This document shows, piece after piece, positions 46,222 through 58,088 of a stretch of DNA of 64,000 nt; within the stretch, counting starts at the first letter, position 1; every line of letters starts with the position of its first letter. Under the pieces are notes generated by a model. The model saw nothing but the letters and a program-made list of their open reading frames with translations, had not been told where the DNA came from and did not search any database. The position numbers were made by a program, and so were the translations under genes. The stretch is from Zarea fungicola (Eukaryota > Ascomycota > Sordariomycetes > Hypocreales > Cordycipitaceae). The stretch covers positions 124,001 to 188,000 of the forward strand of contig FWCC01000068.1 in the NCBI GenBank assembly GCA_900169235.1, in the 5' to 3' direction.

Positions 46222-48198
46222 TCACCAGACCAGGGACCGAAATTCACCTGCTTGTCCTCTGGTAATAGCCCTGTGAGTCCAGTATGTCATGGTTCCCATG
46301 TCGCCAGCGTGGAATTCGCCAGCGACAACAGCGACTCGATGGTCATTACAGATGAACACTCTCGCCTCGCATTCACAATCCTCCTCCACCTCATCGCCAC
46401 TACTACCGATGACTTTTATTCCGTTGTCAGCCCACCGAAGCTTAGCCTCACCAGGTGCCTCCTCGATCTCTGCCCAAGCCAAAGCAATCGCATAGGCAAG
46501 CCTACTATTACACATGCCCTCCCTCGCATTGTGTTTCTTCAACAGCTTCAATGCCCGGCGACGGATATCATAGTGGCGGCAGTAGGTACCCGTCAAAAAG
46601 AATGCATCCATCATTGACGATGAAAAAGAAAACACTCTCCCAGTTTCCTGCCTGCGCAGCTTGGACACTAGCCTCTCGCCTAGGGACACAATCTTGGCAA
46701 ACCGCGGGTTGAACTCGTCCCACGTCGTCTCCTTCCCGGCTGGGTCTCTCAAAATCTCAATCTCCATGCAAAGCTGCCTTGCCTGCAGAATGATGACAGC
46801 CTCTTCGTTCAACGCCCTCGACGAAGAGTTCATGTTCGCGCTGCAGCCCTCCTCCTCCTCCTCCTCCAAGCTGGCCGCACACCGCATCTTGTCAAACTTG
46901 GCCACCCACTTCGTGAGGGCCGTCTGATACGCGCACCGTACCTGGAATGACGGCTGCTTCTGCGACACATCCGTAAGAAACTTGTTATTCTCCCGCAGCT
47001 CTGCGTACGCCGTGCTCAGAGGCTCAAACTCGTAGTAGGCATCAGAGGGCGAGTGAAAAGGCTTGTCGGAGACAATGTCGGCCGGTGTTTCCAGAGCCTT
47101 GTAGTAGTCATGCGACCACGGCGCGACACGAATCGTCGACGACTGGCTCACCAGACGCCCGAGGACGGCCGCCACGCTGCTCGGCGTGAGGAGCGCGCCA
47201 GACAATGGCTGCTGCGTGTTCATTTTTGGGCCCTGCAAATACCCTACTTGAATTTTGCGCTTCCACTTTTGCCATATCCGCTGCCCGTTGATGACGTGCA
47301 CCATTGCGGCCGGCATGTCCCCCTGCAGGCTGGCAATGGCCGTAAAGAGCAGCGTCGTCGTCAGCAGCACCTCCAGATCAAGGCTCGAAAGGTCCTGAAT
47401 CTTCATAATCTCCAGCACGCCCCCTATTGCGGTATTATACTGCTCGAGGGCGAATACGCGCAAATCATGCCTCTCCATCACTGCTGCTGCTGTATGGCTC
47501 ATCTTGGCCGGCACGTCGCCACTACCCACCGCAGCGGCGGCGGCGAGGGCCTCGCGCTGATACATGGCGGCCAGCGCACACGAGGCGTGCCATACAGTCG
47601 GGTGGAAGCTCGTCGCCTGCAGGATATCCTGCGAGCACAGCTTCTGGTCAAAGACGCCCGCCATGCTCAGCGCGGCGACCTTGCGGAAGAAGTAGAATTG
47701 AATCATCTCCTTCTCACTCGTCTTGACGCCCGCGGGGCTCACGGTGAGATTCGGCTGGCGAAGCACCAGGGCCGATTCTTGCGGCCCGCGCGGCCCATCT
47801 GCTGCTGTGCCTGCCCGAGACTTTGACGAGGATCCTAAATAGCCCGGTCCGATGCAGTCTCTTGACGCTATCACGCACCTAAAATGCAGTTGAGCCTTTT
47901 TTGATACATTTTTTTGGTTGGATTTGTCAAGAGACTTTGTGTGTTTCCACCTACCGACGGCAAGCTGGCTTTGCCTCATCACATTTTACATGTCGTTGTC
48001 TGATTTCAAAATTAGGCGCAAAATTCCTTCATAGTTACATTCATGGTTCTATGAAATTTGTCATCATCGTACTCACCTGCAAGTAAGACAGCCAGTACGC
48101 CTCTTTGGAGCCCACTTGCGTGCGCGTTGTTTGGTTCTCATCGGGATCGCTTCTGGATCGTTGCGGAGCATTCCGTTCTCAAGAATAAAAGCCGCCAT
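46222..48198 (-). CDS. Zn2Cys6 transcription factor with DUF3468-type C-terminal domain
   Basis: Three exons (48077-48198, 47955-47999, 46222-47878) give 607 residues. The DNA-binding cluster is spread over all three: RRTGCLTC in exon 1, RQRHVKCDEAKPACRR in the 45-nt exon 2, and CVIASRDC in exon 3. That makes a complete six-cysteine cluster, C-x2-C-x6-C-x5-C-x2-C-x6-C. The remaining protein fits the fungal_trans_2 (DUF3468) group: MIQFYFFRKVAALSMAGVFDQKLCSQDILQATSFHPTVWHASCALAAMYQRE, and later LLTTTLLFTAIASLQGD. An acidic Glu run lies near the middle. The function is unknown. The upstream neighbour, och1, is transcribed in the same direction. Frame-only predictions start at 47982 and miss the zinc cluster. 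Confidence 0.88.
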
Positions 48199-49136
48199 GT
48201 CGAAACAGATTAACTTCTTAAACGAGGATTGGCGTGCAGAGTTTACATGACGACGGGCTGCGAGCCTGCTTTTTTAAACGATTTCGAGCGGGAACACTTT
48301 CGGTAGCGCGGCAAAAGGTAGCAAGTATTTAAGTTGAATAAAGTAATTTTCCTCGCATACATAGTAGTGTTGTGGAGCTTGTCATGTTGCCATTCGGATA
48401 TGTCTCCGAGAAGAAGTGGCCGAGGCTGGAGAACGTCAGCCAACCGCATTGCATCCCACTCGCCCTGCCAAGCGTATACTATCAAGTCTCGGTGAGCAGA
48501 ACTAGTTGAGTATTTTCTTTCATTTTTCTCCTTGTTTATTTCTGTCATTTGCCACGTCGCGGTCCAACTGCCGAAGTCTCGGTGCCACGCAAGGCTGTGG
48601 CGCATGGAGCATCGTGGGAGTTGATATGTCCTGGTGACAGCTTTCACTAGCTTGTTTTTGATACAAATGCGTAGCTATTATAGAAACGGGCTAAAAGGTG
48701 CCTGAAATCAATTCTATCGTGATATTTTACAAAAATGGAAGGGCCCTAGCTGCAAGGAGCCATGATAAGATAATCGCCACGAACAGCATCTCTTCCATCT
48801 CGAATGCAACGCAGCCTTTGTCAGTTCCTCCATCCCCCTCCCTAAGCTCCCCAAATATCCGCTGTGAGCGGCCGTTGTAAAAAAGAAAAAGCATGCAAGG
48901 CCAAAATCTAGGTGTTCCGACGGTATTCCCATCGTAGACAAGAAAAGAAGACAGTTGTTGACCGGCAAAGGTGGGAGCCAGTCCCAGTCCGTTAAAGTTG
49001 TAGGTGGAATATATAACAGTCGAAAAGAAGCAAAACATAACGCCTCGTGTCAATATGTCGCAAAAATGCGACATCTGAGATGCAATTTTAAAGGCGGCCA
49101 GAGTAGATTATTAGGGCCCCTGTCATGGTTTTAGCT
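48199..49136. other. Intergenic between regulator and och1
   Basis: About 940 bp. Short open frames on both strands lack support. It should hold the promoter of the regulator and the och1 3' end. Confidence 0.5.
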
Positions 49137-50304
49137 CTACTCCTGTTGCTCGCCAATGTGTCGCTCGCTTTCAGGTTTCCAAGTTCCTATACGCCGTTAG
49201 TTGTCACCCAAAAAGAAACGAGAGCCAGTATCAACGCTTTGCAGACTTACCCTCAAAATCATGCTTAACAAAAGCCGAAGGGTCGTCGTAGTCTTTGGCA
49301 CCCATCTGGTTTACACCAGGTGAGAAGCCAGTAATGGGGAGCACGACGACGTCACCGACGCGCTTACTCGTCTCCATGCCCGTAAAGTTATGGTAGTCAA
49401 TCTTCCCCTTGCTCGTCTGCAGGTCGAAGAAGCGCGGATCGTTAAAGTAGTCCATGATGGTGTCGGTCCAGACAGCAGGCCCGGTCAGGTCAACGACGCC
49501 TTCGCTGCCATGCATGCTGCTCAGCTTGCCATTGGCCTGGAGAGAAAGCGTAGCATTGGTAATACGCGCAATGGTATCGCGGAGCACGGGGTGGCCAGGC
49601 TTGCTCTGGATGGTCCACTGGCAGAACTGAATGCGGCGGCTGTACCAATCGGCCCAGTCTTCACGGTCGGGGTCAGCCTCAATTCCAATCACCAATCCGA
49701 CGGTCTCGAGCGGAATGGTCTTGGGAATCCAGAGATCGGCGCTCTGGAGAGCCAAAGTGTCAATGTCTGAGTAGATGCCGCCACGGGCAAAGAGAATGAG
49801 GTAACGGAAGAAGTCCGCCTTGAGAACAGGTAAGGGGAGAGCCTCATACGCCTCTAGCACCTCGGGGATGGATGCATAGAGCATACGCAACAAGGTCAGA
49901 GCAACAGAGTCGGTAATGACTTCATGGACAAAGCCAGGATGCAGAATAGTCCATGATGCTTCTTGATCACGGAATTGGAAGTCGCCGTCGGCGGGAGTGT
50001 ACTTCCAAGTCTGCCAGATGTAGGCGGGAAACTTTCGCTCAATATCGTATGGATAAGTGTAGGCGAGCTTGTCCGTTGTCGACATGTGTGACATGTCAAT
50101 CAGTGGTTTTTGGGCAGAAGTACGGCCTCCTTGCTGTCTGCGTCCACCTGAGGGGACATTTGCGGCAGTCGAACCAGAGTCTGGTTGACCCGTGGGTGTA
50201 CTCGACGGTGCCGACGAGGCTCCCGAGCTGTGTGAATGGGAAATCAGAAAGAAGACGGTCAGCAGAAATGCTGCCGCGATGATGGCGCGACGCAGATTCA
50301 GCAT
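49137..50304 (-). CDS. Och1-type alpha-1,6-mannosyltransferase (GT32)
   Basis: Two exons (49251-50304, 49137-49186) give 367 residues. It is a type II membrane protein with a short cytosolic Arg pair, a membrane helix at about 7-22 and a Ser/Gly-rich stem. The GT32 catalytic domain follows: FPAYIWQTWKYTP, LPLPVLKADFFRYLILFARGGIYSDIDTLAL with the DxD metal site at 180-182, LTGPAVWTDTIMDYF, and FSPGVNQMGAKDYDDPSAFVKHDFEGTWKPESERHIGEQ at the C-terminus. The last 16 residues come from the small second exon. It works in the Golgi, adding alpha-1,6-mannose to N-glycans (and, for Och1 itself, starting the outer chain). Fungi have several GT32 paralogues, so the exact member is uncertain. Confidence 0.9.
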
Positions 50305-53300
50305 TTTTGTGTTTGTTTTTATTTTGAATTATTAGTCGTCGACTCGAAGATCGGTGGTTGTTGTATATTAGAAAGTTGCGTGTCAATGCCTGTGTTACGT
50401 GTTCGTCTGGCCCTTCGTGGTGGGGTGACAGGAGCTAGTTGGTGGCTTGTAGGTAACGAATTGTGGTGTACTATAAAAGCATCGATAGAAGAATCTGCCG
50501 CGATTCTGTTACAGAGCCAAGCTGCTTCAGTTTCGAGGGCGATGATCTTGGCGAGACCAGATTGCCGTACACGGAGAAAAAAAGAGGCGGCGCGCGGTGG
50601 GGGGCGTGATGACGACGTCTGCTCGTCTCAGCTGCGGCACAGTGGAAACAAAGTTTCGAACAGAGCTAAATATAGCAGCGACTGTAGGGAATTGAACAGG
50701 ACAGAAAAATGTTGCAAGAGAGAAAGAAATTTGCTTCAGGGCAGAGTGCGAGCCCAGCAAAGCACAGGAGAATGGAACGATACGGGAAAAAGAAAGGAAA
50801 TTGTAAATAGGAACAAAAATAGGATCGGGAATCGAAAGCGTAATGGTGGTGTTTTTAATGTGGATGCAATACGGATGAAGAAATAAAAATAGGGGTGGCA
50901 AAGTCGAATCTGGCGGGCGTTGCTTGGCTGTGACGTTGTGGCGACGACGGGGGGAGACTGCTGAGTAGGCGATTTGCAGTGGATGATGGTGACAGACTGA
51001 GGAGTGGGCGGCAGTGGGTTGCAGTGGGTAGTAGCGCCTTGGGACCCTGTAAAATGTGCAATATGTGGTGATTGCTTCGTCTTCTCCAGGCTGAATACGG
51101 TTGTTGGTGAGCGCAAAACGCACGGCACGCAGCTGGACGCAGCTGGCACTACCCTGCTGATTTACAGTGGGCAGGTACCCAGTATGGTGGACACAGTCGC
51201 TGTACGGCAGCCAGTCGCAGCCTGGTGATAGCCGTTCCTTGTTGCAATCGACACTCGGTGCTTCTCGTTTTGTCTCCGCAGCTGCCAGGACCTGTCTTTT
51301 TCCGCTTAGACTCGAAACTCTGGTGCGCGCCTCCCGGCATGCGGCACGGGGGCCATTGGCGATCTTTATGTAGTCGGGCTCGTTTTCTCGCTCGCCTAAC
51401 AAACTATCTGTTTCCCATCTGCTGCAGCAAGCCGAGGGGCAAGCAAGGCAAACTTTTCCGCGCCATACGTTCGCATAAGGATCGACGTATCGCCCGCCAT
51501 GCAAAACAATTGTCATGCAATTCCAGACGAAACGTCCTTTCATTTCCCCTATTTCAGCTCCAGTCAATGGAATGCTTTGAGCCATAGCCCATCTACCACG
51601 GCTATGCGCTAATATACCTCAACAGCATGCTCTGGCACACTGCCGCTATTGGTTGCATCATCGCCCAGTCCCACACAGCCGAAAAACGACAATGGTGCAA
51701 GCGTTCATCTGGCTACGTAGCCACCATGCCAGTGGATGGCGCTATTTGTTGATACATATTTATTCAGCAACCACAATATCGTTAGAGACTTTCTAGTGCT
51801 GTTTCGTCGCTAATTCGGAGAAATTGGAACGCGCCCGCTGGCCTGTCTGACTGCTTTGATCGGCCGCTCTTCCGGCAAGGGCGTCATCACCTCCCTTCAG
51901 CAATATTACAATGCAATAATTCCACAGGCAGATCTCTTCAGGCAAATTACCGATTGCAGACCTCCAGCCCCGCCTGGGATCCCCTTTCATTCGGATCACC
52001 GCCCGCATAGACTCTATCATTTGCTAAAATCTTATCCCGCTTGGTCCTCGAGCTCTCGGGCAATCATGGCTCCGGTACATAGTCTGTATAGCTTTCCTCC
52101 CCAGCAACCAAGATAAGCCTGTGTCCATTCATGTTGAAAGCTCGTGAGAGCTTACACATGTGGCAAGCTAAAACGGTCCTACGCGCTCGAACCCCTATTA
52201 CCGGCGCATCCGCGTTGATACTGATGCGCAATACTTTTACTTCAAGCAATCCACTCAGCTTATTATTTCAGTTTTTCAGAATATTGTCCTGTATCATGTT
52301 GTCATCATCTATCTGACACTATTCGAAACATCCAGTTTGCTGATGCCTTCCAATGGAATGCTGCCAGCTTCAACATGTCTCATGCTCTGCACCGCCGCGG
52401 AATTGCCTGTCCGGTACTCGCAGGTCTGCCCAAGGCCTTGTTTCATCGCGCAAACATGAACACGCCAAGCAAATTAACCGCATATATGCCCCGAGTACGG
52501 AGTACATCACAACAAAGACACTGGGAGCGGCAGTAAATTAACCTTATTCATCAGCATCACAGGCGAGCTGGAACAGATTAGTCATGAGCAACCCACCAAC
52601 TTCTACAAACTAAATTTAACTTGAACAACCTATTTGACACTGGACTTGGACTTACTTTCTTTACCCGATCAAAACGATCTGCACTAACTGTACATGCTGC
52701 TCGGATAATACTGCCTGAAACCACGTCATATCGTCTTCATTCTCGCTGTCTGGATTCCCGTTGGCTGCGCGATAGCATGACTCGGATTGGGAAGTATGCC
52801 ACGAGCAATGCCTGCACCGAATTCGCAAATTACGTACTCTTTTCTACCAAATCATGGCTTGGAGATAAAGATGCTCGCTTATAACACACCTTCTTGTACT
52901 GCAGAGGGCGTCGTCGCCTCGTACATCACACGCCCATCCACGCGCCCATGATCAAAGTGATTTACCCATTTGCTGTCTCATCAGGTTGCTCTGGGTACTG
53001 ATCGCATTTATCACCGCATCGCATCCATTAACAAGGCATACGGAGGTATAGTTTGCGACCTCTTTCCCGGGCCTCCGGACCCCGCGGATACCCCGCCCGT
53101 ACGGAGTAGATACCCTCGATCACCTCGTCCAGTCGCGTGCGAAAAAAAGCTTATTAGTTATTGTGCGGGCGGGGTGTTATTCTCACGAAATGGCCTAATA
53201 TGGGCAGCGTAGTACTCACTTCTCCACTCTGGCTGCAAGATGTGCTGCCAAACCTCGCATTCGCAGAACAGTTGTCCCGCATGCGACACCGGTGGTGGCG

Positions 53301-53566
53301 CCGAGATTGAAGCTGCCAAGCCCACTGGTTCAAAATGATAATAAACCTGTCCCATCACTCATCAGATATTCTTATAAGTGGCACAGCCCGCTCTTCTTCG
53401 TGTAGGCACTCAAGTTTCCAAGAAGGTATTCTCTTGATAGCTTTCTCGCATTCTTCACATATCCACTAGCGTCACATATTGAAGGCCCCGATCAAGCCTA
53501 TCTCGACAAATAAGCTTATTATTCGGCATAAAGCATTGTCCCTGTTTTCGGTATATAAGATCGCAG
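50305..53566. other. Large intergenic region upstream of och1 and amine oxidase
   Basis: About 3.3 kb between divergent genes. Two frames look long (50527-51585 minus, 352 codons; 50236-50886 plus, which overlaps the och1 start) but neither shows domains or conserved-looking segments. TACGGAGTA motifs occur at 52496-52504 and 53100-53108. No RNA gene or element was recognised. Confidence 0.5.
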
Positions 53567-55849
53567 ATGGCGGTCCCTGTCACCAACGGTCCCCACCCGC
53601 TTGCTGAGCTCTCGCAGCCAGAGTTTCTCCAGGCGCGCGATGCTGTAATCAAGATTCACGGCGCAAGTCAGCCTCTATTTTTTCGCGCCGTATATCTCCA
53701 GGAGCCTGCCAAGGCTGAGCTTCTGCCTTTCCTCAATGCCGAGCATTCTGGGACCTTGACAGACTCCACGCCACGCCCAATCAGAGCCGCCTCTGTTGAA
53801 TACGACGTGCTGTTAGCAGATGCCCAAGTCTTTCATCGCGCAGTTGTTAATGTCACGAGTGGCAAGATTGTTTCTAACCAAGCAATTCCGCGGGCCAACA
53901 ATGCCTTCCCGCATTTCAACGTGTATGGTTTTTCTACTTGTTCATTCTGCGCATGTAAATGCATTGCTGATGGTTATACAGCACCGAATTTCAACTTTTC
54001 GAGGCTCATTGCATGAAGTCGGAAAAGTTCCAGGAGGCTCTTAAGGAATATACAATTCCTGAGGGATTTGAGTACTGCATCGATGCATGGCCTTATGGCG
54101 GCCCTGATGAAGATGATGGCATCAACAAAATTATGCAGGGCCTGGTGTTTGTTCGCGATGCCAGAAAGAACAACCCTGACACCAACCACTATTCCTATCC
54201 CATCCCGCTTATTCCAGTAATGGATTGGGCAACTAAGGAAATCATCCGAATTGATCGCCTCCCTACTGGTGGACTTGACGATGGCATGGAGCCGAGCGTC
54301 GCTTCGAAGGTTCCGAGAGATATATTCGCAAAGTCTGTCCCAGCAGAATATGTACCTGAGCTGCTGGATATTCCCGCGCGAACCGATCTTAAGCCTCTTG
54401 ACGTTGTGCAGCCAGAGGGTGCGTCCTTTAAGATACACCCCGACAACCTCATTGAATGGCAGAAGTGGCGCTTCCGTCTGTCGGTCAGCCCGCGCGAGGG
54501 AGCCGTTCTCCACGACATTTGCTACGACGACCGCTCTGTACTGTATCGCCTGAGCTACAGCGAACTTACAGTCCCATACGGTGACCCCCGTTCGCCTTAT
54601 CACCGGAAGCAAGCATTTGACTTTGGCGATGGTGGTATTGGCCGCGCTGCCAACAGCCTAAGGCTCGGCTGTGACTGTCTGGGAGCCATCCATTACGTTG
54701 ACGCCCATCTAGCCGGCCCTGATGGCACGCCGACCAAGCTCGACTCGGTTGTCTGCCTCCATGAACAGGATGGTGGTATCCTCTGGAAGCACACCAACTA
54801 TCGCACAGACCGCGGCGTTGTTGCCCGTATGCGAGAGTTTGTCGTGCAATTCATCGGCACCCTGGCAAACTACGAGTACATTTTTGCCTTCAAATTTGAC
54901 CAGGCCGGTGGAATCACGGTTGAAACTCGTGCTACTGGTATGGTCAGCGTAGTGGGCATTGAAGACGGCAAAACCAGCAAATACGGTAATGTTGTCGCTC
55001 CCGGCATTCTCGCCCAGAATCATCAGCACATCTTTGCTGTCCGTATCGACCCCGCCATTGATCTCTTCGGTAGCGGCAACAGCAACGGCCACACTCAAGT
55101 GGTTGTAGAAGAGAGCCACCCACACAAGATGAATCCCGACACCAACCCCTATGGGAACTACTACGAGGTTCGGCGACGGGCCATCGATCGTGCCACCTGG
55201 CTTGACGCTGAAGTGCGCCTAAACCGCACTATCAAGTTTGAGAACCCAGCCAAGAAGAATCCCATCTCAGGCAAGAGCGTGGGCTACAAGCTCATCTCGC
55301 CGGCCACACAGATGCTCCTCGCCGACGACGAGAGCCGCATCGCACAGCGGGCGCGCTTTGCACAGCACAACTACTGGGTCACGGGCCACCGCGACGGCGA
55401 GTTTTGGGCGGCGGGCGAGTTTACTAACCAGAGCACCTTTGAGGAAGGTGGCGTGGCCGACATGGTTAAGCGAGGTGACGCATTTGCCGTTGAGGGGGAT
55501 GCTGCCAACGGAACCAATGAGAACGGCGTAGAGACCGGGTCGGCTCAGAAGAGTGATCCCGTCCTCTGGAGCGTCTTTGGCTTCACACATAATCCCCGAG
55601 TAGAAGATTGGCCAGTCATGTAAGTCTTCTCTCTTTTGTTTTTCTAGTTGAAAATCTTGGTTGCTAACTGTTGTTAGGCCCGTCGAGATTCACCAGATGC
55701 ATCTACGTCCGACAGATTTCTTTGCTGCCAATCCGGCTCTTGATGTGCCTACTAAGAAGAATACCACGAGTGTGCTTGTGCCATGCTGTGCCAGTGATGA
55801 CAAGCCCAATGGTAACAATGCTACCAGCAGTGCGAATGGCGCTCATTAA
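53567..55849 (+). CDS. Copper amine oxidase (primary-amine oxidase)
   Basis: Three exons (53567-53922, 53982-55619, 55678-55849) give 721 residues. The catalytic domain shows DICYDDRSVLYRLSYSELTVPYGDPRSPYHRKQAFDFGDGGIG. The cofactor site TLANYEY follows, with Tyr416 as the residue that becomes topaquinone. The copper ligands are in NHQHIFAVRID (His466 and His468) and FTHNPRVEDWPVMP (His655). The enzyme oxidises primary amines to aldehydes with release of ammonia and hydrogen peroxide, allowing amines to serve as nitrogen sources. No signal peptide and no obvious C-terminal peroxisomal signal (it ends NGAH) are visible. The C-terminal 30 residues are Asn/Ser/Thr-rich. Confidence 0.94.
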
Positions 55850-56024
55850 GCTGGACTAACAGTGTGCACGCCAGTTCGGCTGATGCTGAGCAACAAGATA
55901 GGTGCATAAATTGACATGCTTCATACGAGCTATTATCATAATTCAATTCTGCCGTCATATAAATTGCTTCATGATCTATAAGTAGAGTGTATGGCATATC
56001 TATTGTACAGGTTTCATTCGTCCA

Positions 56025-57009
56025 TTAGTGCTCAATCTTGAGCGAAAAATCGACATGGGGGACGCCCTGGTGAATGGAGCTCGTTGAAATAATGTCCACA
56101 TCTGTAAGAAAAGTTAGAAGAAAACAAAGCAAGGTGTGATGTACATAATGGCGGTAACAGAGACAGGCAGTACTTACCGTTACAAACATATGGCGCCACG
56201 TTATCCCTCGTCAGTCCACCAGACACCTCCAGCAAGAAGTGCTTCTTGCCCGCCCATCGCTCCTTGAGACTGCGCGAGGCCGCGCGGACCCCGTCGCCCG
56301 TGAAGTTGTCCAGCATGACAACGTCCGAGCCGGCGGCAATGGCCTCGTCGGCCTCGGCCTCGCTCTGCACCTCGACCTCGATCTTGACCGCGAAGCCGGC
56401 CACGGACCGAGCGGCGACGACGGCGTCGGTGATGCTGCCCCGGCTCCAGACGTGGTTGTCCTTGAGCATGACCATGGAGCTCAGGTCCATGCGGTGCGCG
56501 TCGGCGCCGCCCGCCAGCATCCCGTACTTTTCCACCAGCCGGAACCCGGGCGTCGTCTTGCGCGTGCCCGCGAGGAGGCCGGTGTACCCCGCGGCGCGGA
56601 CCTTGCCGACGAGCTCCTTGCTCCGCGTGGCGATGCCGGAGCAGCGCGCCAGGGTGTTGAGGGCCACACGCTCGCCGAGGAGGATGCCCCGGGCAGGGCC
56701 CGTGACGGTGGCCACCTTGAGTTTGCCGCCGCTGGCCTCGGCGACGTCAATCTCGTCGCCCTCGGCGGCGTGCCACTCCACCGTGCAGCCGCACTGGTGA
56801 AACACCTCGTCGAAAAAGGGACGGCCGGCGATGACGCCGTTGGACTTTCCCCAGAGCGTGGCGGTGCGGGCGACCTCGCCGACGACGAAGCCGCCGTAGT
56901 CGCACGAAGGTGTGTCCTCGGCGAGCCAGGCAGTTACTTGCGTCTTCCAGCTGGGGGGCAGTAGGTGGCCGAGGTTGCCCTGCGATATAGGAGTTTGACT
57001 AGCGGACAT
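56025..57009 (-). CDS. bna6: Quinolinate phosphoribosyltransferase
   Basis: Two exons (56178-57009, 56025-56101) give 302 residues, the usual size. Family blocks are WLAEDTPSCDYGG, GERVALNTLARCSGIAT, LLAGTRKTTPGFRLVEKYGMLAGGADAHRMDLSSMVMLKDNHV, KIEVEVQSEAEADEAIAAGSDVVMLDNF and [42 protein letters not shown]. Reading into the intron would replace the conserved C-terminus. The enzyme converts quinolinate and PRPP to nicotinate mononucleotide in the kynurenine route of NAD synthesis. It is convergent with the amine oxidase (175 bp between stops). Alternating GC-rich third positions produce long false frames on the other strand. Confidence 0.94.
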
Positions 57010-57087
57010 CTTTTTTCTGTTCTGCGGTCTTATGTTGTATCGTTTTTTATGACTGTCTGCAGTAGAATTTGTAGGCGATGAAATGTC

Positions 57088-57095
57088 CTTTTATA
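57088..57095 (-). promoter_or_regulatory. TATA box of the quinolinate phosphoribosyltransferase gene
   Basis: TATAAAAG on the minus strand lies about 80 bp before the ATG at 57009. Confidence 0.5.
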
Positions 57096-58088
57096 CAGGT
57101 ACTAGCAAACCGAAAGCCTCCGGATTTTCGTGACTGAGGAATGATTCATCTCGCGGCGGTTACGGGATGGCGGGGCAGTGGCCGCGGCGGGGCTCGGGAG
57201 GTGTCGGCTGAGGGATTGCAGCTGACTTGAACATTGTTCATAGCTGAATGGAATTAATAGTATGCACAAAATGCCGCTACATTGCCCGGCAGGTCTGCCT
57301 CGTATCCGGCGTTCTTGTAATTGTTGACTTGGAGTGTGATAATTCTAGTGAGTCACTGGGTTGTTATTGGGGGAGTTAGCCGGTGGTTATGATTGAGCGG
57401 CTTGCTAAATGGGCTTGGTGCTGAGACTCAAGCCCGTTACACATCTGCGATAAGCAGAGTCGGGGACTATAAGAGTCCAATTGACATACATCGCTGGTAG
57501 TGCTCAGCTCATAAGGGTTAGATCCAATGTCAATGGCTTCCCACGTAAAATTTATCCACCCCTTCTACAGTAGTTTTTCTTGTTTCTGTTATAAACACCA
57601 AGTTAGTGATGTCCCATGAGAGGTGATATGAATGTAGAAGTCAGTTACCGAGTTTATAAATGAGGATAGCAAGCAGCCCAGTCACAGTACAGATTATGTA
57701 TCGTGACTTTGAGGAAGCTCATGGACTGCGGACCCGTCGAAGCCAGCATCATTTTATTAATAAAAAGTGTTTGTACCGGGATGGCCAACACTTGTTGCTA
57801 GCACTTCTCTCCTTCTTCAAGCTCCAATGTCCTTAGCCCACAGAATTGGGTCTGACAGATATTCTCAGCCTTCTCTTCGCTCATATTGTAGAATTCCCTA
57901 ATGACAGTATTCGCAGCCAAAGTGGTTCAATGCTGAAGCTGTGTGTTGGCACGCGACAGGGGACATACATTGGTTGCCTAATCCAGCTCAGCCTACTTAC
58001 TACCCACGCCACCCTGTTTGGACGAGGTTGCTCCTCACATACATAAAAATACCAAAGGTACGCCCGTCCTTTATTCCCACCATCCATT
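57096..58088. other. Intergenic between divergent genes
   Basis: About 1 kb with no supported gene or repeat. Confidence 0.5.

Noticed and set aside
47053..47826. A 257-codon plus-strand frame
   Set aside because: It is antisense to the zinc-cluster regulator, has no motif, and disagrees with the clear gene on the other strand.
50236..50886. A 216-codon plus-strand frame
   Set aside because: It starts inside the och1 signal-anchor region on the opposite strand and reads low-complexity, Arg/Lys-rich sequence without any family resemblance.
56239..56964. A 241-codon plus-strand frame
   Set aside because: It mirrors quinolinate phosphoribosyltransferase, whose protein is fully recognised on the other strand.
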